Below are positions 54,206 through 64,000 of a DNA stretch of 64,000 nt, piece after piece (position 1 is the stretch's first letter; every line of letters starts with the position of its first letter). Location: contig CM054114.1 in NCBI GenBank assembly GCA_028673005.1, positions 26,340,869-26,404,868 on the forward strand, written 5' to 3'. The notes under the pieces were generated by a model. That model was not told the origin of the DNA. It ran no database searches and was given only the letters and a program-made list of their open reading frames with translations. This stretch comes from Tanypteryx hageni. Its lineage: Eukaryota > Arthropoda > Insecta > Odonata > Petaluridae. The position numbers and the translations under genes were made by a program.

Positions 54206-57200
54206 GTACCTCAGAATTTTCATTCGCTTCCCGCCACTTCCTGAGAATTAAAAAAACGTTGTTCGGTTTCTAATTTTCTGGTTCATCACGCAACGACATC
54301 GCATACCACAAAACAAAGGATTAACAATGCAGAGACTGGAATTTCTATCGAAACCGCAGGCTACCCAATTCACTATTCCACCCAGCGTACCAAAAATCTG
54401 CGTTGCCATATCAGCGCAGCCTGATACAAAAACAATTTCCTGTAATGCGACTTAAAGCGACCATTAATATTTTTTTAAAGTATAGAATATTACCCTCGTC
54501 GAGGCAAGAGCCAGTAAAACGTGAGAACTAACAGTCTTCCGAGACATCCGAACAAAGAAATTTCGAGAATGCCCAAAAGCAAAAAAAAAAAAAGTTGAGA
54601 TTCGCGCCACTTAACCATGGTGGAAGAATGAGGTCAAGCCTCCCATCAAACTGCTAAGCATCCAATTACGTCGTACAAACCTATAAACTTTTGAGCCCTC
54701 CATTCTTAAAAGTGATATCGTTCCGTGTGTTCCAATTCTCCGAGAATCAGCGACTCCAAAGAAACAAAAATATTAAATCATGCGGAAAAATCTAGCTCGT
54801 TGAAAATAATCGACCTCCAAGACGTTTGCATCATAAAAAAGTTGCGTTGGAATCTCTGACTATAAATTTTCAAATCAGGTGGAAAAGAGCTGGAAGGCAA
54901 CATTTTAGCAGAAGAAAGTTTTTTTTTTAAAGGGAGACTTTATATTTTTCCTCGATATATCGTATCGATCCCTGTTTTTTAATACTTTGAATTTAAATTG
55001 ACTTCGTTTCATATATTAATTTTTTGTCCTATATCTCCTACCTCCTACTCAATATTTCACCACATTCCACTGCATTTTTTCACGGATTCTGGCCTAATTT
55101 AAAACGATAGTAGGGGACATCGAGGAATAGACTATAGGTACAGAGCGATTAACCTTTTTTAAATTAAGAAAAAGGGTAAGATGGTGTTTCTATCCGCCAT
55201 CTTGAATAAAATGGCGGCATAGGGAAATTTTTAAAAACTAGACCATGTTTTCGTATTATTATAAGACTAGTGATACCCGGAAAAACTTTTACGAAGTCAG
55301 TCATAAATCTGCATGTATAAAAGTAATAATAACCCATTTCTCCTTATAAAATTAGACAACTGACATCTTGAATTTCATGTTTATTTTATAATTTATATAT
55401 TATCCCTTACGAAAAAGGTAACATTCCAGTATTGGAATAAAGAAAGAAGATTTATTTCTTTTGGTCAATCGTTAAAAATGCCCACAGCCCACACGCAGTT
55501 TACTGAATAATAACAATCTGTAATCATTAACGTTGCAATCTATTAAATTTGACATTGCTACAACTATAATTTCAATGATTCATAAAAAGCGCGAAACGAA
55601 TAAAGCAATTCTTTTGTCTATTTGAAGGTTTAATAGACGCTAATTCAATCGTAGGCAACAATGCGGGTCGTCTTGGCAACACCCGGAAAGAGTACGAAAA
55701 AGCCTTAAAATTTAAAAAATATACGCATATTTCTGATAAATTCTTCCATTAAACATCTAAACATCGCAAGAATAATATATTTATAGTTTTAGTCGTCGAA
55801 TAAACTGAGGAATTCGGTCAATATTTACGTATTTTGATGAATGAAGAAAATAAAAATTCGCACCTTGAAAAATCAAAACTCCTGTGTAAACATATGGGAA
55901 AATATAATTGCCTCCTGGAGTCGAACATGAGACACTTATGTAAACGAAAATAGTTTTCTCGAGGTCTTTTATTTGGCAGAAGCAAAATGGCGTTTACAGC
56001 ATTTCTCTATGACAAACTGTTCAAAAGATAAAAGGGGAGACGGACGGACAGACAGACAATCAGACGTGCGGAGACGCTGAGTAATTATGTGTAAATGACG
56101 CCACGCTGGGAGTGTACAAATTACCTGTTTAAATCTAAAATTTTAAAAACTTATCGTTAAACGTGATTTCCCAATAAAAACGACGGGAAGATATCGGTTT
56201 AATAAATTAGTCGAGATTACGCCCACGTTTCACACGTCCCATTCGTTCATTAGACATGAAATCGCCAGTACAAATCAAAATGATTTTTATGAATTTTATC
56301 TTCAAAACAATATAAATTCCATACCACGCAACGAAATTATACGCTTTCGATTCGTTCTATCCCTCTCCCCGGAGGTAAAGATCAAAGGAGAACATCCGCG
56401 ATTCTACCTCGCCCGCAGAATCCGCGATCATCGGCGCGCGGTCAGCGACCCGAAGAGAACGTGCGTCGTTTGAAAAGGTTCAAAAACAAAAAAGCGACCG
56501 AGAACTGCTCTCCGTTTCCTAAACGCAGCATTTATAGGAACTTGATGCCGTAGCCTATCGGAGCCGTCGAATCGAATTGGGTCGGCCGTCATCCTGGCGT
56601 AAAGTACGGGCAAACATGCGAGAAAAACGCGGGCGTAAAAAAAAGGAACGTAGGATAGGCGCATCGGTCGAATTCGTCGTATAATTAATTTATTCTCCGT
56701 TGCTCTGGGATCGTAAAGCCAAGAATGTTTTTTTTTCCTTTGAATAATTGGGTGGAGAAAATTTGACAAAAATGTACCAAGTGGTCGCGATGACCGAATT
56801 CTTTATTGTTATTGTATTATATTCCAAGAAATAATCCAGCTTAAGCGAGCAGGCAACTATCTATAGTGCCCGAATGCCAAATTTTCTTCATGATTTCATA
56901 ATAAGATAGCAGTGACTTAGCAAGATTTAGGCAGTTCAGGGTATAAAATTGTGTTAAAAGTAAAATCAAATCCAAGGTTTCGATGAAGGTCATAATCGCA
57001 AGTCATATATGTGTCTCTTTGTAATAGATTACTAGATCCTATAACAGCTGCACCCGACAGCTTTTTATGCAGCTTGCAAAGCTATTGTAAGATGAAAAAC
57101 AGATACGTAAAATTTGCCATACAATTTCATATTTTGAAATTCATATGATAATAACCAGTACAGAGGCCGCAGTTCCACTGCATGAAATTTTAAGAATTGT

Positions 57201-57765
57201 TGCACGAAAACTAAATATGACAAGCGAAGAGTGAGGAAAAATTGAAAAAACAACTAAGAACATTCAACAATGAAGAACTAAAAACAAAGAACCATAAAGA
57301 CGAACAAAAAAATAATTACAGCAATAACAAACGAAGAACTAATATAAAAATAGTCAAACGTCGAGAGAATTTTACAAACCGTTCGGTTACAATGTATTAC
57401 GGCAACTAAATTAATTTTCCTCTGCTTCCACCCATCCTTTTTCTCCTTCTATTTCCCCGTATTGTTCTATTCCTCGCCCCTCCATTTCTCGGCTTGCCCT
57501 AACTCTTCTTCCATTCTAACGAAAATGTGTCGTCGGTATATGCAGCTAAAAATAGCATGCTTTTCTCGTGTTATTCAAATGAAGGAAATTAAATTAAATT
57601 ATTTGTTTATTTTATTTTATTGCGTTAGTTGTAAATAGCAACCCCCCAGAACACAATGCAGGTCACTCCAAGTAAATGGCAAAAATTTGGTAAAAATCGC
57701 ATAATTAGTTTCGTATAAATTCGTCAGTTACCGTTGTTGATAGGACAGCAGGACAGTATACATAG
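54206..57765. other. unassigned AT-rich DNA with a CpG-richer stretch at 56390-56640
   Basis: I found no gene. The minus-strand 113-codon frame at 56428-56769 lies in the more GC-rich part but has no motif. GGACGGACAGACAGACAATC near 56041 belongs to the tetranucleotide theme seen at 4360, 29630 and 32830. A fragment near 55890-55940 (GCCTCCTGGAGTCGAACATG) resembles the CCTGRAATCGAATCC motif at 29500 and 51366. Confidence 0.45.
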
Positions 57766-57769
57766 TATG

Positions 57770-57936
57770 ATAAAAGGTTTAACGTTGAAATGTTAGTCTC
57801 ATCAGCCTCATTTAGACTTTATTTCACTCATGTGATACCTCAGGATGTAACTTACGATTTAAAATGTGTTCCCGCCCGCCAAAGCATTAACAACTTCCAA
57901 TGCGGCCTACCATTTAAATAAGCTTGCCCACCCTTG
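57770..57936. mobile_element. 3' end fragment of a hAT element related to 23065-23515
   Basis: Shared order with 23390-23515: CACTCAT, AACTTxCGATTTAA, CCGCCxAAGCATT, AACxTTCCAATGCGGCC, ending GCTTGCCCACCCTTG. The left boundary and duplication are not visible. Confidence 0.6.
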
Positions 57937-58389
57937 TCCCATTTGTATTTTCTTTTGCTGATTGCATTATACGGTCCCATAAAGAAATAAACAAAAAAAC
58001 AGTACGCGTTTTTTCAACTTAGGTGAGTGAGAAGAAATTCCTTTTCCGTTTTACTCTAAGAACTGACAAAATTTTGTGTACTCAGATATTGCTGGGCTAA
58101 ATAATAACGGGAATATTTAATGCGTCAGTAGAATTAGCTAAAAAAAACCTTTTGATTAACGTTGATTCATCAACAAGAAAATACATTCGTGAAAGTCCCT
58201 TGAAAAGTAATGGTAATTTTGGGATACATCCCTGGCCTTACTTCTATGGCCTACTTAACCACGCCTATAATAGTTTCGGTACAGATTACGCGGTGAAGCA
58301 TACACTGCCATGCGCCCCACCTACAGCGCGATATCACTAACAGTCGTTGGTTTAAGGGACTCAGTTGCTGTACAATGGGAAATTACATA
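57937..58389. other. unassigned AT-rich DNA
   Basis: No feature is recognised. Confidence 0.4.
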
Positions 58390-58397
58390 TTCTAGGA

Positions 58398-58671
58398 CAT
58401 GGGTCGGCAACGTTTGTTCTGTCGCGAGCCACTCTTTATCAATATTCATTATTTGTGACACTCCGAGCTTGCCACCCTGAAATTCATTTGGTCCGAAACC
58501 CTTACGAATAGTGTATCCTATATAAAAACATACTGAATGTGATGCGATATAACTACAATACTGATTATAATTGAAATAAAAGTAGAATTAATTTAAATAT
58601 ACATATCGTGCCATGTAAAAGATCTTCGCGTGCCACCTTTTGGCACACGTGCCATAGGTTGCCGACCCCTG
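58398..58671. mobile_element. 274-bp non-autonomous hAT element (GGGTCGGCAAC ends)
   Basis: It begins CATGGGTCGGCAACGT and ends AGGTTGCCGACCCCTG (complement CAGGGGTCGGCAACCT). Flanks TTCTAGGA (58390-58397) and TTCTAGGT (58672-58679) agree at seven of eight positions. Internal GTGCCACC and GGCACACGTGCCA words are typical of this hAT group. Confidence 0.9.
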
Positions 58672-58679
58672 TTCTAGGT

Positions 58680-59700
58680 ATTGAGAGTATTTTATGTTTA
58701 TTCTACAGCCTCTTAAAATAATTCCCCGCGACCCAAAATCAAATACGTAATATTGACAATAATGCTTCGTTCTTCAAATTAAAAGTTAAATTAAACGCAT
58801 TTCTGAGCTGCAACAATAGCTTGAATATTGCGGGTGATCTAGGCAACCCTTTTAGTCATGAGATAATAAGAAATTATAAGCGGAATTTTAGCCTTCCTCT
58901 TCTTACCAACAACTTGAAAAGAAATACAGCTCATTAAAGTGCAGACGAATCTTTTGTAACCATCCGCCTCAAAAGATGTGGAGAGGGGAAGATTAAAATC
59001 AAATGAAAATTTCTTGGAAGAAAAAATGTAGAAATTTTGAAGGGAGCGAGCTTTTGGATTAGGGAGATTACTTTCTCTATTTTAAACTAAAATAAAAAGA
59101 AACTTCTTTCGCGGGACTAATTTTCCTCTCAGCGGCACCCTCCCTCTTAATAACACGAATAAAGAGTATAACCATAGAGAGGGGGGGAGACCTCTATTTC
59201 CCTTAAAAGGGTTTCTGGGATACCCTGCAAATCCGTCCTTCTGCTGGGGAGGCTCTTTTCATTCGCCGAAACGACCAAAACCTACATTCACGCCGCGCTC
59301 TCTCCATCACAACACACACGCATTTCCCTCCCTCTCATTTCCACCACATCCATAACCCTTACCGCCATCCCATTTCCACACGGTTAATGACGAAACTTCT
59401 TCCGCAAAACTCCGCGCGCGCTGGCAGAACCATCTAGCGGTGGGCACTCGAACAATACTGCAAAAGCACTTTTCGACTTAACTCCCCCTAACCCGGAGGC
59501 AGATGGAGAAACTTCCCAAGGGGAGGCAGGACATGGCGATCGCCCCTCCCCACTCTTGAATCCACCTCTGCCGACGGCCCTATACATATTTCGAAAATCC
59601 CTACCCTATCAGAATCTTTCTATCTCTTACCATACACTCAATCTTCGGTGTATAAACACGAAATTTTGCACAGGATGAATTTATGAATGCACTCAGTGAA
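58680..59700. other. unassigned DNA
   Basis: No gene is supported. A G-rich run lies near 59180-59190. Confidence 0.4.
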
Positions 59701-59717
59701 GGGTAATGGGATCTCAT

Positions 59718-59718
<1 letters not shown>

Positions 59719-59751
<33 letters not shown>
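59719..59751. repeat. (CA)n(TA)n microsatellite at a LINE tail
   Basis: About ten CA units are followed by about eight TA units. They directly follow the 3' end of the RTE-like LINE when read on the minus strand. Confidence 0.9.
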
Positions 59752-60240
59752 CACCAAACCTTTTCAATCCATTAACGGATGAAGGCCTCCCATAGACGCT
59801 TCCAGTTTTCCCTATCCAAGTTGGCCCTATGACCTTCACATGTCTTTTGGTCTTTTTATATTTCTTGGGATCCATTCTATGACACTAGACGTTCTACGCC
59901 GATCATTTCCTCTAGCAATATGATCCGCCCCCTGCTGCTTAAGCGCCTTAAGTCTTTTAATTATGTCAAAGATTCCCATCTTTTTTTTACCCAGTCGTTC
60001 CTTTTGCGGTCTCTTCGGGTGATCCCTAGCAAACATCTTTCCATGCTCCTCTGTGTTGTTTGCAAGCGCTGGACTATTATTGTATTCATGGTCCATGTAT
60101 CGCATCCAAAACAGGCAGAACACATTGGTTGTACAATCTCCTTTTCAGAAAAACTGGGATATTTTATTTAAAGATATTTGCATTCCAGCCAAAAGCACTA
60201 CATGCCATCTTCGCTCTCCAGTTGACTTCTCCAAGAAGTG
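59752..60240 (-). pseudogene. RTE-like LINE, C-terminal RT fragment
   Basis: The minus frame at 60123-59836 includes KKKMGIFDIIKRLKALKQQG, ADHIARGNDRR and SSVIEWIPRNIKRP. Further on, in another frame, comes NLDRENWKRLWEAFIR and WIEKVW with a stop near 59755. This is the standard C-terminal block of RTE-type RTs (KxxDIIxRIxxLKWxWAGHIAR, WxxxxEAFIQxW). The WQWAG core is damaged (QQGAD) and at least two frameshifts or stops are present. No RT catalytic region remains. The tail is (TA)n(TG)n. Confidence 0.65.
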
Positions 60241-60424
60241 ATCAGTCGGTGGTAAATAATTGACCCAAGTAAACGTAATTTGTTACTTCTTCGAATTTTA
60301 CTCCATTATAATGGAGTCTGTTCCACTATAATTAATTACGTGAGTCGGTCGAGTAGTGTGACGTTGCGCGCGGTTAAGCTTCTCTCACGTATGACTTCGG
60401 CTTTAGTGATCGGTATTTGCAAGT

Positions 60425-60507
60425 TTCATTTACCGGCAGTCCGCGGACCACCTGAAAGACCCTCGCGACGCACCAGTGGTCCGCGGACCACACTTTGAGA
60501 ACCATTG
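60425..60507. mobile_element. hAT-like end fragment with GGTCCGCGGACC
   Basis: It contains AGTCCGCGGACCAC, a repeated AGTGGTCCGCGGACCACA and the terminus TTTGAGAACCATTG (complement CAATGGTTCTCAAA), close to the CAGTGGTTCTCAAACT ends of a common hAT group. The opposite end was not found. Confidence 0.55.
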
Positions 60508-61490
60508 ACTTAGACCCACAGCACCACAAATTATACTTTTGTAAAACAACTAGCATAAGGCCAAACATGATTTAGCATTAAATCCTCGTCTCCACCCGTG
60601 TCTGCACTATCAGTTGTGATAATGCATGGCACCACAGGTCGAACCGCAAATTCATCCATTAAGAACATTAGATAGTACCATAGCATGGATACCGGTACAG
60701 CATCAGCGGCACTTCCCGTTTTTTGAAGAAGCTCTTAAAGAACTTATTTTTTAAGTGACATACTGTTTGTCCGCTTTGTGAAATATTTCTTTGCTTTTTA
60801 AAACTAAAGCATCGTAAGCAGCATTTTTTTAATTTTTGTTGGTGTAGTCTTTACTTGTTATGTCCCGCAAACATAGTTATTCTTTATATAACATTATGAA
60901 CTCCTCCCAAAACTCTCTATTTTCTTCAAAAGTCATCGTTAAAAGTCAGTCAAGAAAAGAAGGCGCGGCGAGCCGGTCGGGACGCGCACACATACACTTG
61001 TAAACTAGCACGGAATAGTCGGGGTTCGGCGTGAGGTTCGCCTGCCAACGCGGCGAACACCCCCAACCCCGAACCCCCGACCCCTACACGAGCCCACCAA
61101 TTCACTTACGAACCGGTCGGTACCAACCAAGATCACGATCACGAGTAAGTGAATGGGGGTCTTAATATAACACATAAAAATCGATTTTTCGACTTACAGG
61201 CTTTTACTCTTTTTTAAATTAATATTAGAAAGAATTGACCGAGGATCATCATCGGACTTAGACCGTTTTAAAGAAAAATAAATAATGTTTCTTATTCTCA
61301 CCGTCACATTTTGCCTACGATTCTAAATCGCTCAAGTTATACGCTTAAATCAATTTCATTGGATATTTTTAAGTTTTTTAACAATATGTTGTCTTGCCGA
61401 ACGTGTCATTGTTAAATCTCGAGACTGTATTGTCGTCTCAATCCTTATGCTATGTACGAGTATATGCGTAAGGGAAGTGTACTTTGAATG
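60508..61490. other. unassigned DNA with a GC-rich island at about 60960-61100
   Basis: The island has many CpG and repeated GGGGTTCGG and CCCCGAAC words that can pair. ATTCACTTACG (61101-61111) and GAGTAAGTGAAT (61143-61154) form an inverted repeat beside it. No reading frame or promoter can be defended. Confidence 0.4.
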
Positions 61491-61496
61491 CCTTAA

Positions 61497-61965
61497 TAAG
61501 AGAGAGAGAGGAAGAAAGAAAGAAGGTCAGAGACAGAGGGGGAGAGAGTGTGAGAGAGGACAGAGAGGGAGGAATCCTGAGAAGGAGAGAGAAGAAGGGG
61601 GACTGCGAAGGAGAGAGAGGTAGACTGAGAAGTAGACAGAGGGAGGGAGACTGAGAAGGAGGGAGAGGGAGAGACATATATAGATAATGTTCTTTATTAG
61701 GGCGAGATTGAGACCAGAAAGTCTAATTTTCCAAAGAAGAGAGGTGGAGAGGGAGGGAGAGAGAGTGAGGAAGAGAGAGATAAAGGGAGAGAGAGGGAGG
61801 GAGACAGAGAAGGAGGAGAAATATTTTTCCAGAGAAGGAGAGGGGGGAGAATGGGAGAGAGGAATAGAGAAAAGGTGGAGGAATGGGAAGTACCTTTAAT
61901 TTAATATTTAATCCACGCATACCCGTCATATTTGACGGGCAATTACGCTAGTAATATTATAATAC
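61497..61965 (-). repeat. GA-rich dispersed repeat with retroposon-like tail, copy b
   Basis: It matches 1181-1460. On the minus strand: ACTAGCGTAATTGCCCGTCA with the perfect stem CCCGTC...GACGGG, a pyrimidine-rich middle, then TGGTCTCAATCTCGCCCTAA and TAAAGAAC, followed by a long TC-rich tail to 61497. Arg/Glu-rich and Ser/Leu-rich frames over the GA tract are artefacts. Confidence 0.65.
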
Positions 61966-62210
61966 AAAATGTATATATGTGCCTATGCACGTACATATGT
62001 ATTTATTTCAAAACAAGTATCGCAGCTTACTTAAGTAAAGTCATTAATTAATGTCATAATTGAATTTAGATTTATTTTCAAATGGAAGTATTGAAATTTT
62101 CTTCACTTTGTATTTTTAAGTTTGTTAAAAAAATGTTTTGAAGAGTAAAATTAATGTTCCTACTATCAATATTCAAAATAGACTATAAATATACATATAG
62201 CTGAGTTTAG
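61966..62210. other. unassigned AT-rich spacer
   Basis: No feature is recognised. Confidence 0.4.
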
Positions 62211-62214
62211 CTGC

Positions 62215-62295
62215 ACGTATTGAGCGGGGGAGGGGGAATATCGGCGCCGTTTAGGCCGTAGGCGCCCTTGCCAACACAAAGCTTGGGAACCCCTG
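62215..62295. mobile_element. hAT-like end fragment
   Basis: It ends AAAGCTTGGGAACCCCTG (complement CAGGGGTTCCCAAGCTTT), preceded by GGCGCCGTTTAGG and GTAGGCGCCC. The form fits a hAT terminus; the partner end and duplication were not found. Confidence 0.5.
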
Positions 62296-62299
62296 CTTC

Positions 62300-63144
62300 T
62301 GAAGATTGTCACTTTGCGATCGAAATATTTTTTTTATTAATTTTACGGCAATTAGAGTTCATCTTTCTCAACACCATCACATTTTCGTAGTGCTCAACCT
62401 TTTATTAAGCCATCTTTCTGTTCCACCAACCCCCACCAAAGAACTCGCACAACGCGCAGATGAAAGAGAAGCGGGAGAAAGAGAATAAAAAACGTCATTC
62501 GCCCATTCTTTGCCCGTTTCCACCGAAGACCGCCAGATAGCGCGATCGAACGCCCTTTTTTATGGCTCCCGACCCATTATGCTCTTTGGAAGGCGGTGGA
62601 GGGAAAGGAACGAGGGAAATAAAAAAAGGCCTCAACAACGGTGACCTCTCGATCTTTTATTACGCCTCCTCGCGGTAGGGGCGCGATAACGAGGGGCGTT
62701 CTTCAATTTTTTTCTTCCCGCGCCATCGGGGAGGGATGATGACGATGAAAAAAAAAGACGAGCCGAATGCGGAAAACGCTCCCGTGATTAGCGGTCGATT
62801 ATTTTTTCTATATGGAGTGAACGAGTTTCGCAGCGCATCGGTCTCGTAAAAAAAATAAAGACGGCAGCCTTCGTTGATCAGACATCGACGTCGACTTGGA
62901 CAGAGCCTTTATAGAGTCTGTCCTTTGGGGCCGTTATTTTTTATTGTGGAAGCAAACGGACGAAGTTTCTGGCTTCCTCTTACCAACCTATTCTCAGGCG
63001 AGGCGTTTTCTCGCGTCCTCACCGTTACAAGCAATAATTGCGAGGTAAATACGGCGTTTCAAACTCGCGCAGTAAATGGAACAGACACAGGAAATCCTTT
63101 CGAAATAAACACTTTGGTATCAAAAATAGTAAAAATAAGAACCT
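62300..63144. other. unassigned DNA
   Basis: A 116-codon frame at 62874-63224 has no motif and overlaps a repeat at its end. No gene is supported. Confidence 0.4.
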
Positions 63145-63345
63145 GCGTCTCAGTTATCTCCAATTGCCACGACAAAGACATGAAAAACCAGATGCATATT
63201 TCGGCAGCGATTTTCAAAGAATAAGTATTATTATTTATTGTAGAAATTGTTCCAAGTGCCCTCCATCACTTTGTGAGGAATAATGTTTACTGGTAATCAC
63301 ATTAAGTTCTCAAACCGTCTTCCATAACTAATTCTTCGTAAACCT
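63145..63345 (+). repeat. dispersed repeat, CCAATTGCCACGACAAAG then TTATTTATTGTAGAAATTG
   Basis: The left part resembles the 18150 repeat (TATCTCCAATAGCCACAACA). The right part matches 53615-53740. Confidence 0.5.
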
Positions 63346-63788
63346 CTGACCAAGATATAACTTGGCACTTTTTCATCATATATTATTCTACGATCCGAAC
63401 TCATTCATTTTCACCGAAAATTAATTATAAAAAGAAAGGAAATTTGCATCTGGTCTTTCGTAAATAAACCTTTGGATACAGGAGATACCTAAGTACTTAT
63501 TTTTTGCGATTGCAAATACCTATGTGCTTATTCATGAATTTGTTTTCAACCAAAAGACGACCTTGACAATTCTCTAGCGGTCTGGCGGAAAGGATACCCG
63601 TTTCCAATTCGTGTTTCTCCAAAGCGGATTTGATTATACACGGTGGAATGAAACGTGACGCTTTTAAGCTGAAATGTAGGTAAATGAAGTTCTATGCGAA
63701 AGAACGCATACATCTGATCGTAAATGTTGAAGTAGAGAGAGAGAGAAACATTCCTAACTCAACCGGGAATCGAACCTGAGTTCTATAG
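63346..63788. other. unassigned AT-rich DNA
   Basis: An (AG)n run at 63734-63748 and CCGGGAATCGAACCTGAG near 63761. The latter looks like a T-arm word, but no tRNA fold was found. Confidence 0.4.
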
Positions 63789-64000
63789 AGAAAGAGTCGG
63801 CAACCTTTTCTGAATGGCGGGCCGCATTCGTAGTTTCGAATGATTCGGAGGACCGCATTGGAAGTCGCGTGAGCTTCGAAGGGCTGGATCGTGAAAATCG
63901 AGTCCAAATAACTTGATAGCGTTAAAACTTCACCAGAAAAGGTTTTCAGGTCATAAGTATACTGAAAATATAAAATTGTTTATATTAAATTTTACCGACT
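63789..64000 (+). mobile_element. hAT-like 5' end running off the window
   Basis: GAGTCGGCAACCTTTTCTGA follows a degraded start, then GGCGGGCCGCATT and GGACCGCATTGG, the sub-terminal layout of the CGGCCC hAT elements. The right end lies beyond the window or is lost. Confidence 0.5.

Noticed and set aside
56428..56769. 113-codon minus-strand frame in a GC-richer stretch
   Set aside because: No domain, signal or repeat pattern; no splice or promoter context could be seen.
62874..63224. 116-codon plus-strand frame
   Set aside because: Overlaps a dispersed repeat and another frame, with no motif or homology signal.
63755..63785. Possible tRNA T-arm word CCGGGAATCGAACCTGAG on the minus strand
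   Set aside because: No matching arms; related CGAATCC words recur in a dispersed repeat family (29500, 51366, 55920).

Overview
The window looks like gene-poor, transposon-dominated DNA from a large AT-rich arthropod genome, most likely a hemimetabolous insect. I found no convincing host protein-coding gene, no functional tRNA or rRNA gene, no CRISPR array and no prokaryotic operon. Nearly every long or recognisable reading frame belongs to a transposable element. The arthropod assignment is inference, from the mix of Tx1-like, CR1-like, R4/Dong-like and RTE-like LINEs, mariner, abundant short hAT elements, tRNA-derived SINEs and long (TA)n, (GA)n and poly-C tracts.

Layout. 1-4.5 kb holds a direct duplication, a GA-rich repeat and a 1-kb element with ACTTTCTC inverted ends. 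4.8-11.3 kb is a decayed Tx1/L1-type LINE on the minus strand. Its ORF1 is split by a 2.86-kb CR1-like LINE (7182-10043, same strand) that still has one open endonuclease-RT frame. 11.5-23 kb is simple repeats, minisatellites, purine and pyrimidine tracts, a tRNA-derived SINE and small dispersed repeats. 23-26.4 kb holds a 451-bp hAT element, a LINE tail, and an R4/Dong-like LINE with a restriction-like endonuclease inserted in that tail's (ATT)n tract. 28-32.6 kb is mostly unassigned AT-rich DNA. 32.7-35.4 kb is the second, inverted copy of the ACTTTCTC element, split by a 1.7-kb hAT element with an exact 8-bp target duplication and zinc-finger transposase remnants. 36-44.6 kb has long dispersed repeats, a hAT element and a mariner transposase relic interrupted by a 329-bp SINE. 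45-64 kb holds further hAT-like elements, a fold-back built from two opposed transposase ends, an RTE-like LINE tail and another GA-rich repeat.

How the pieces relate. The contents are best read as stacked insertions. The clearest cases are CR1-like in Tx1-like, R4/Dong-like in a LINE-tail microsatellite, hAT in the ACTTTCTC element (two copies, both close to the same terminus), and SINE in mariner. The lesions give relative ages: the Tx1-like, R4-like and mariner frames carry stops and frameshifts, while the CR1-like frame is open. The most unusual signals are a recurring CTGAWGA-hairpin-GAAA module resembling a hammerhead ribozyme core, the ACTTTCTC hairpin family, the hAT cluster with 8-bp duplications, and LINE/SINE tails feeding microsatellites. 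All family calls come from reading motifs by eye; no database search was run.
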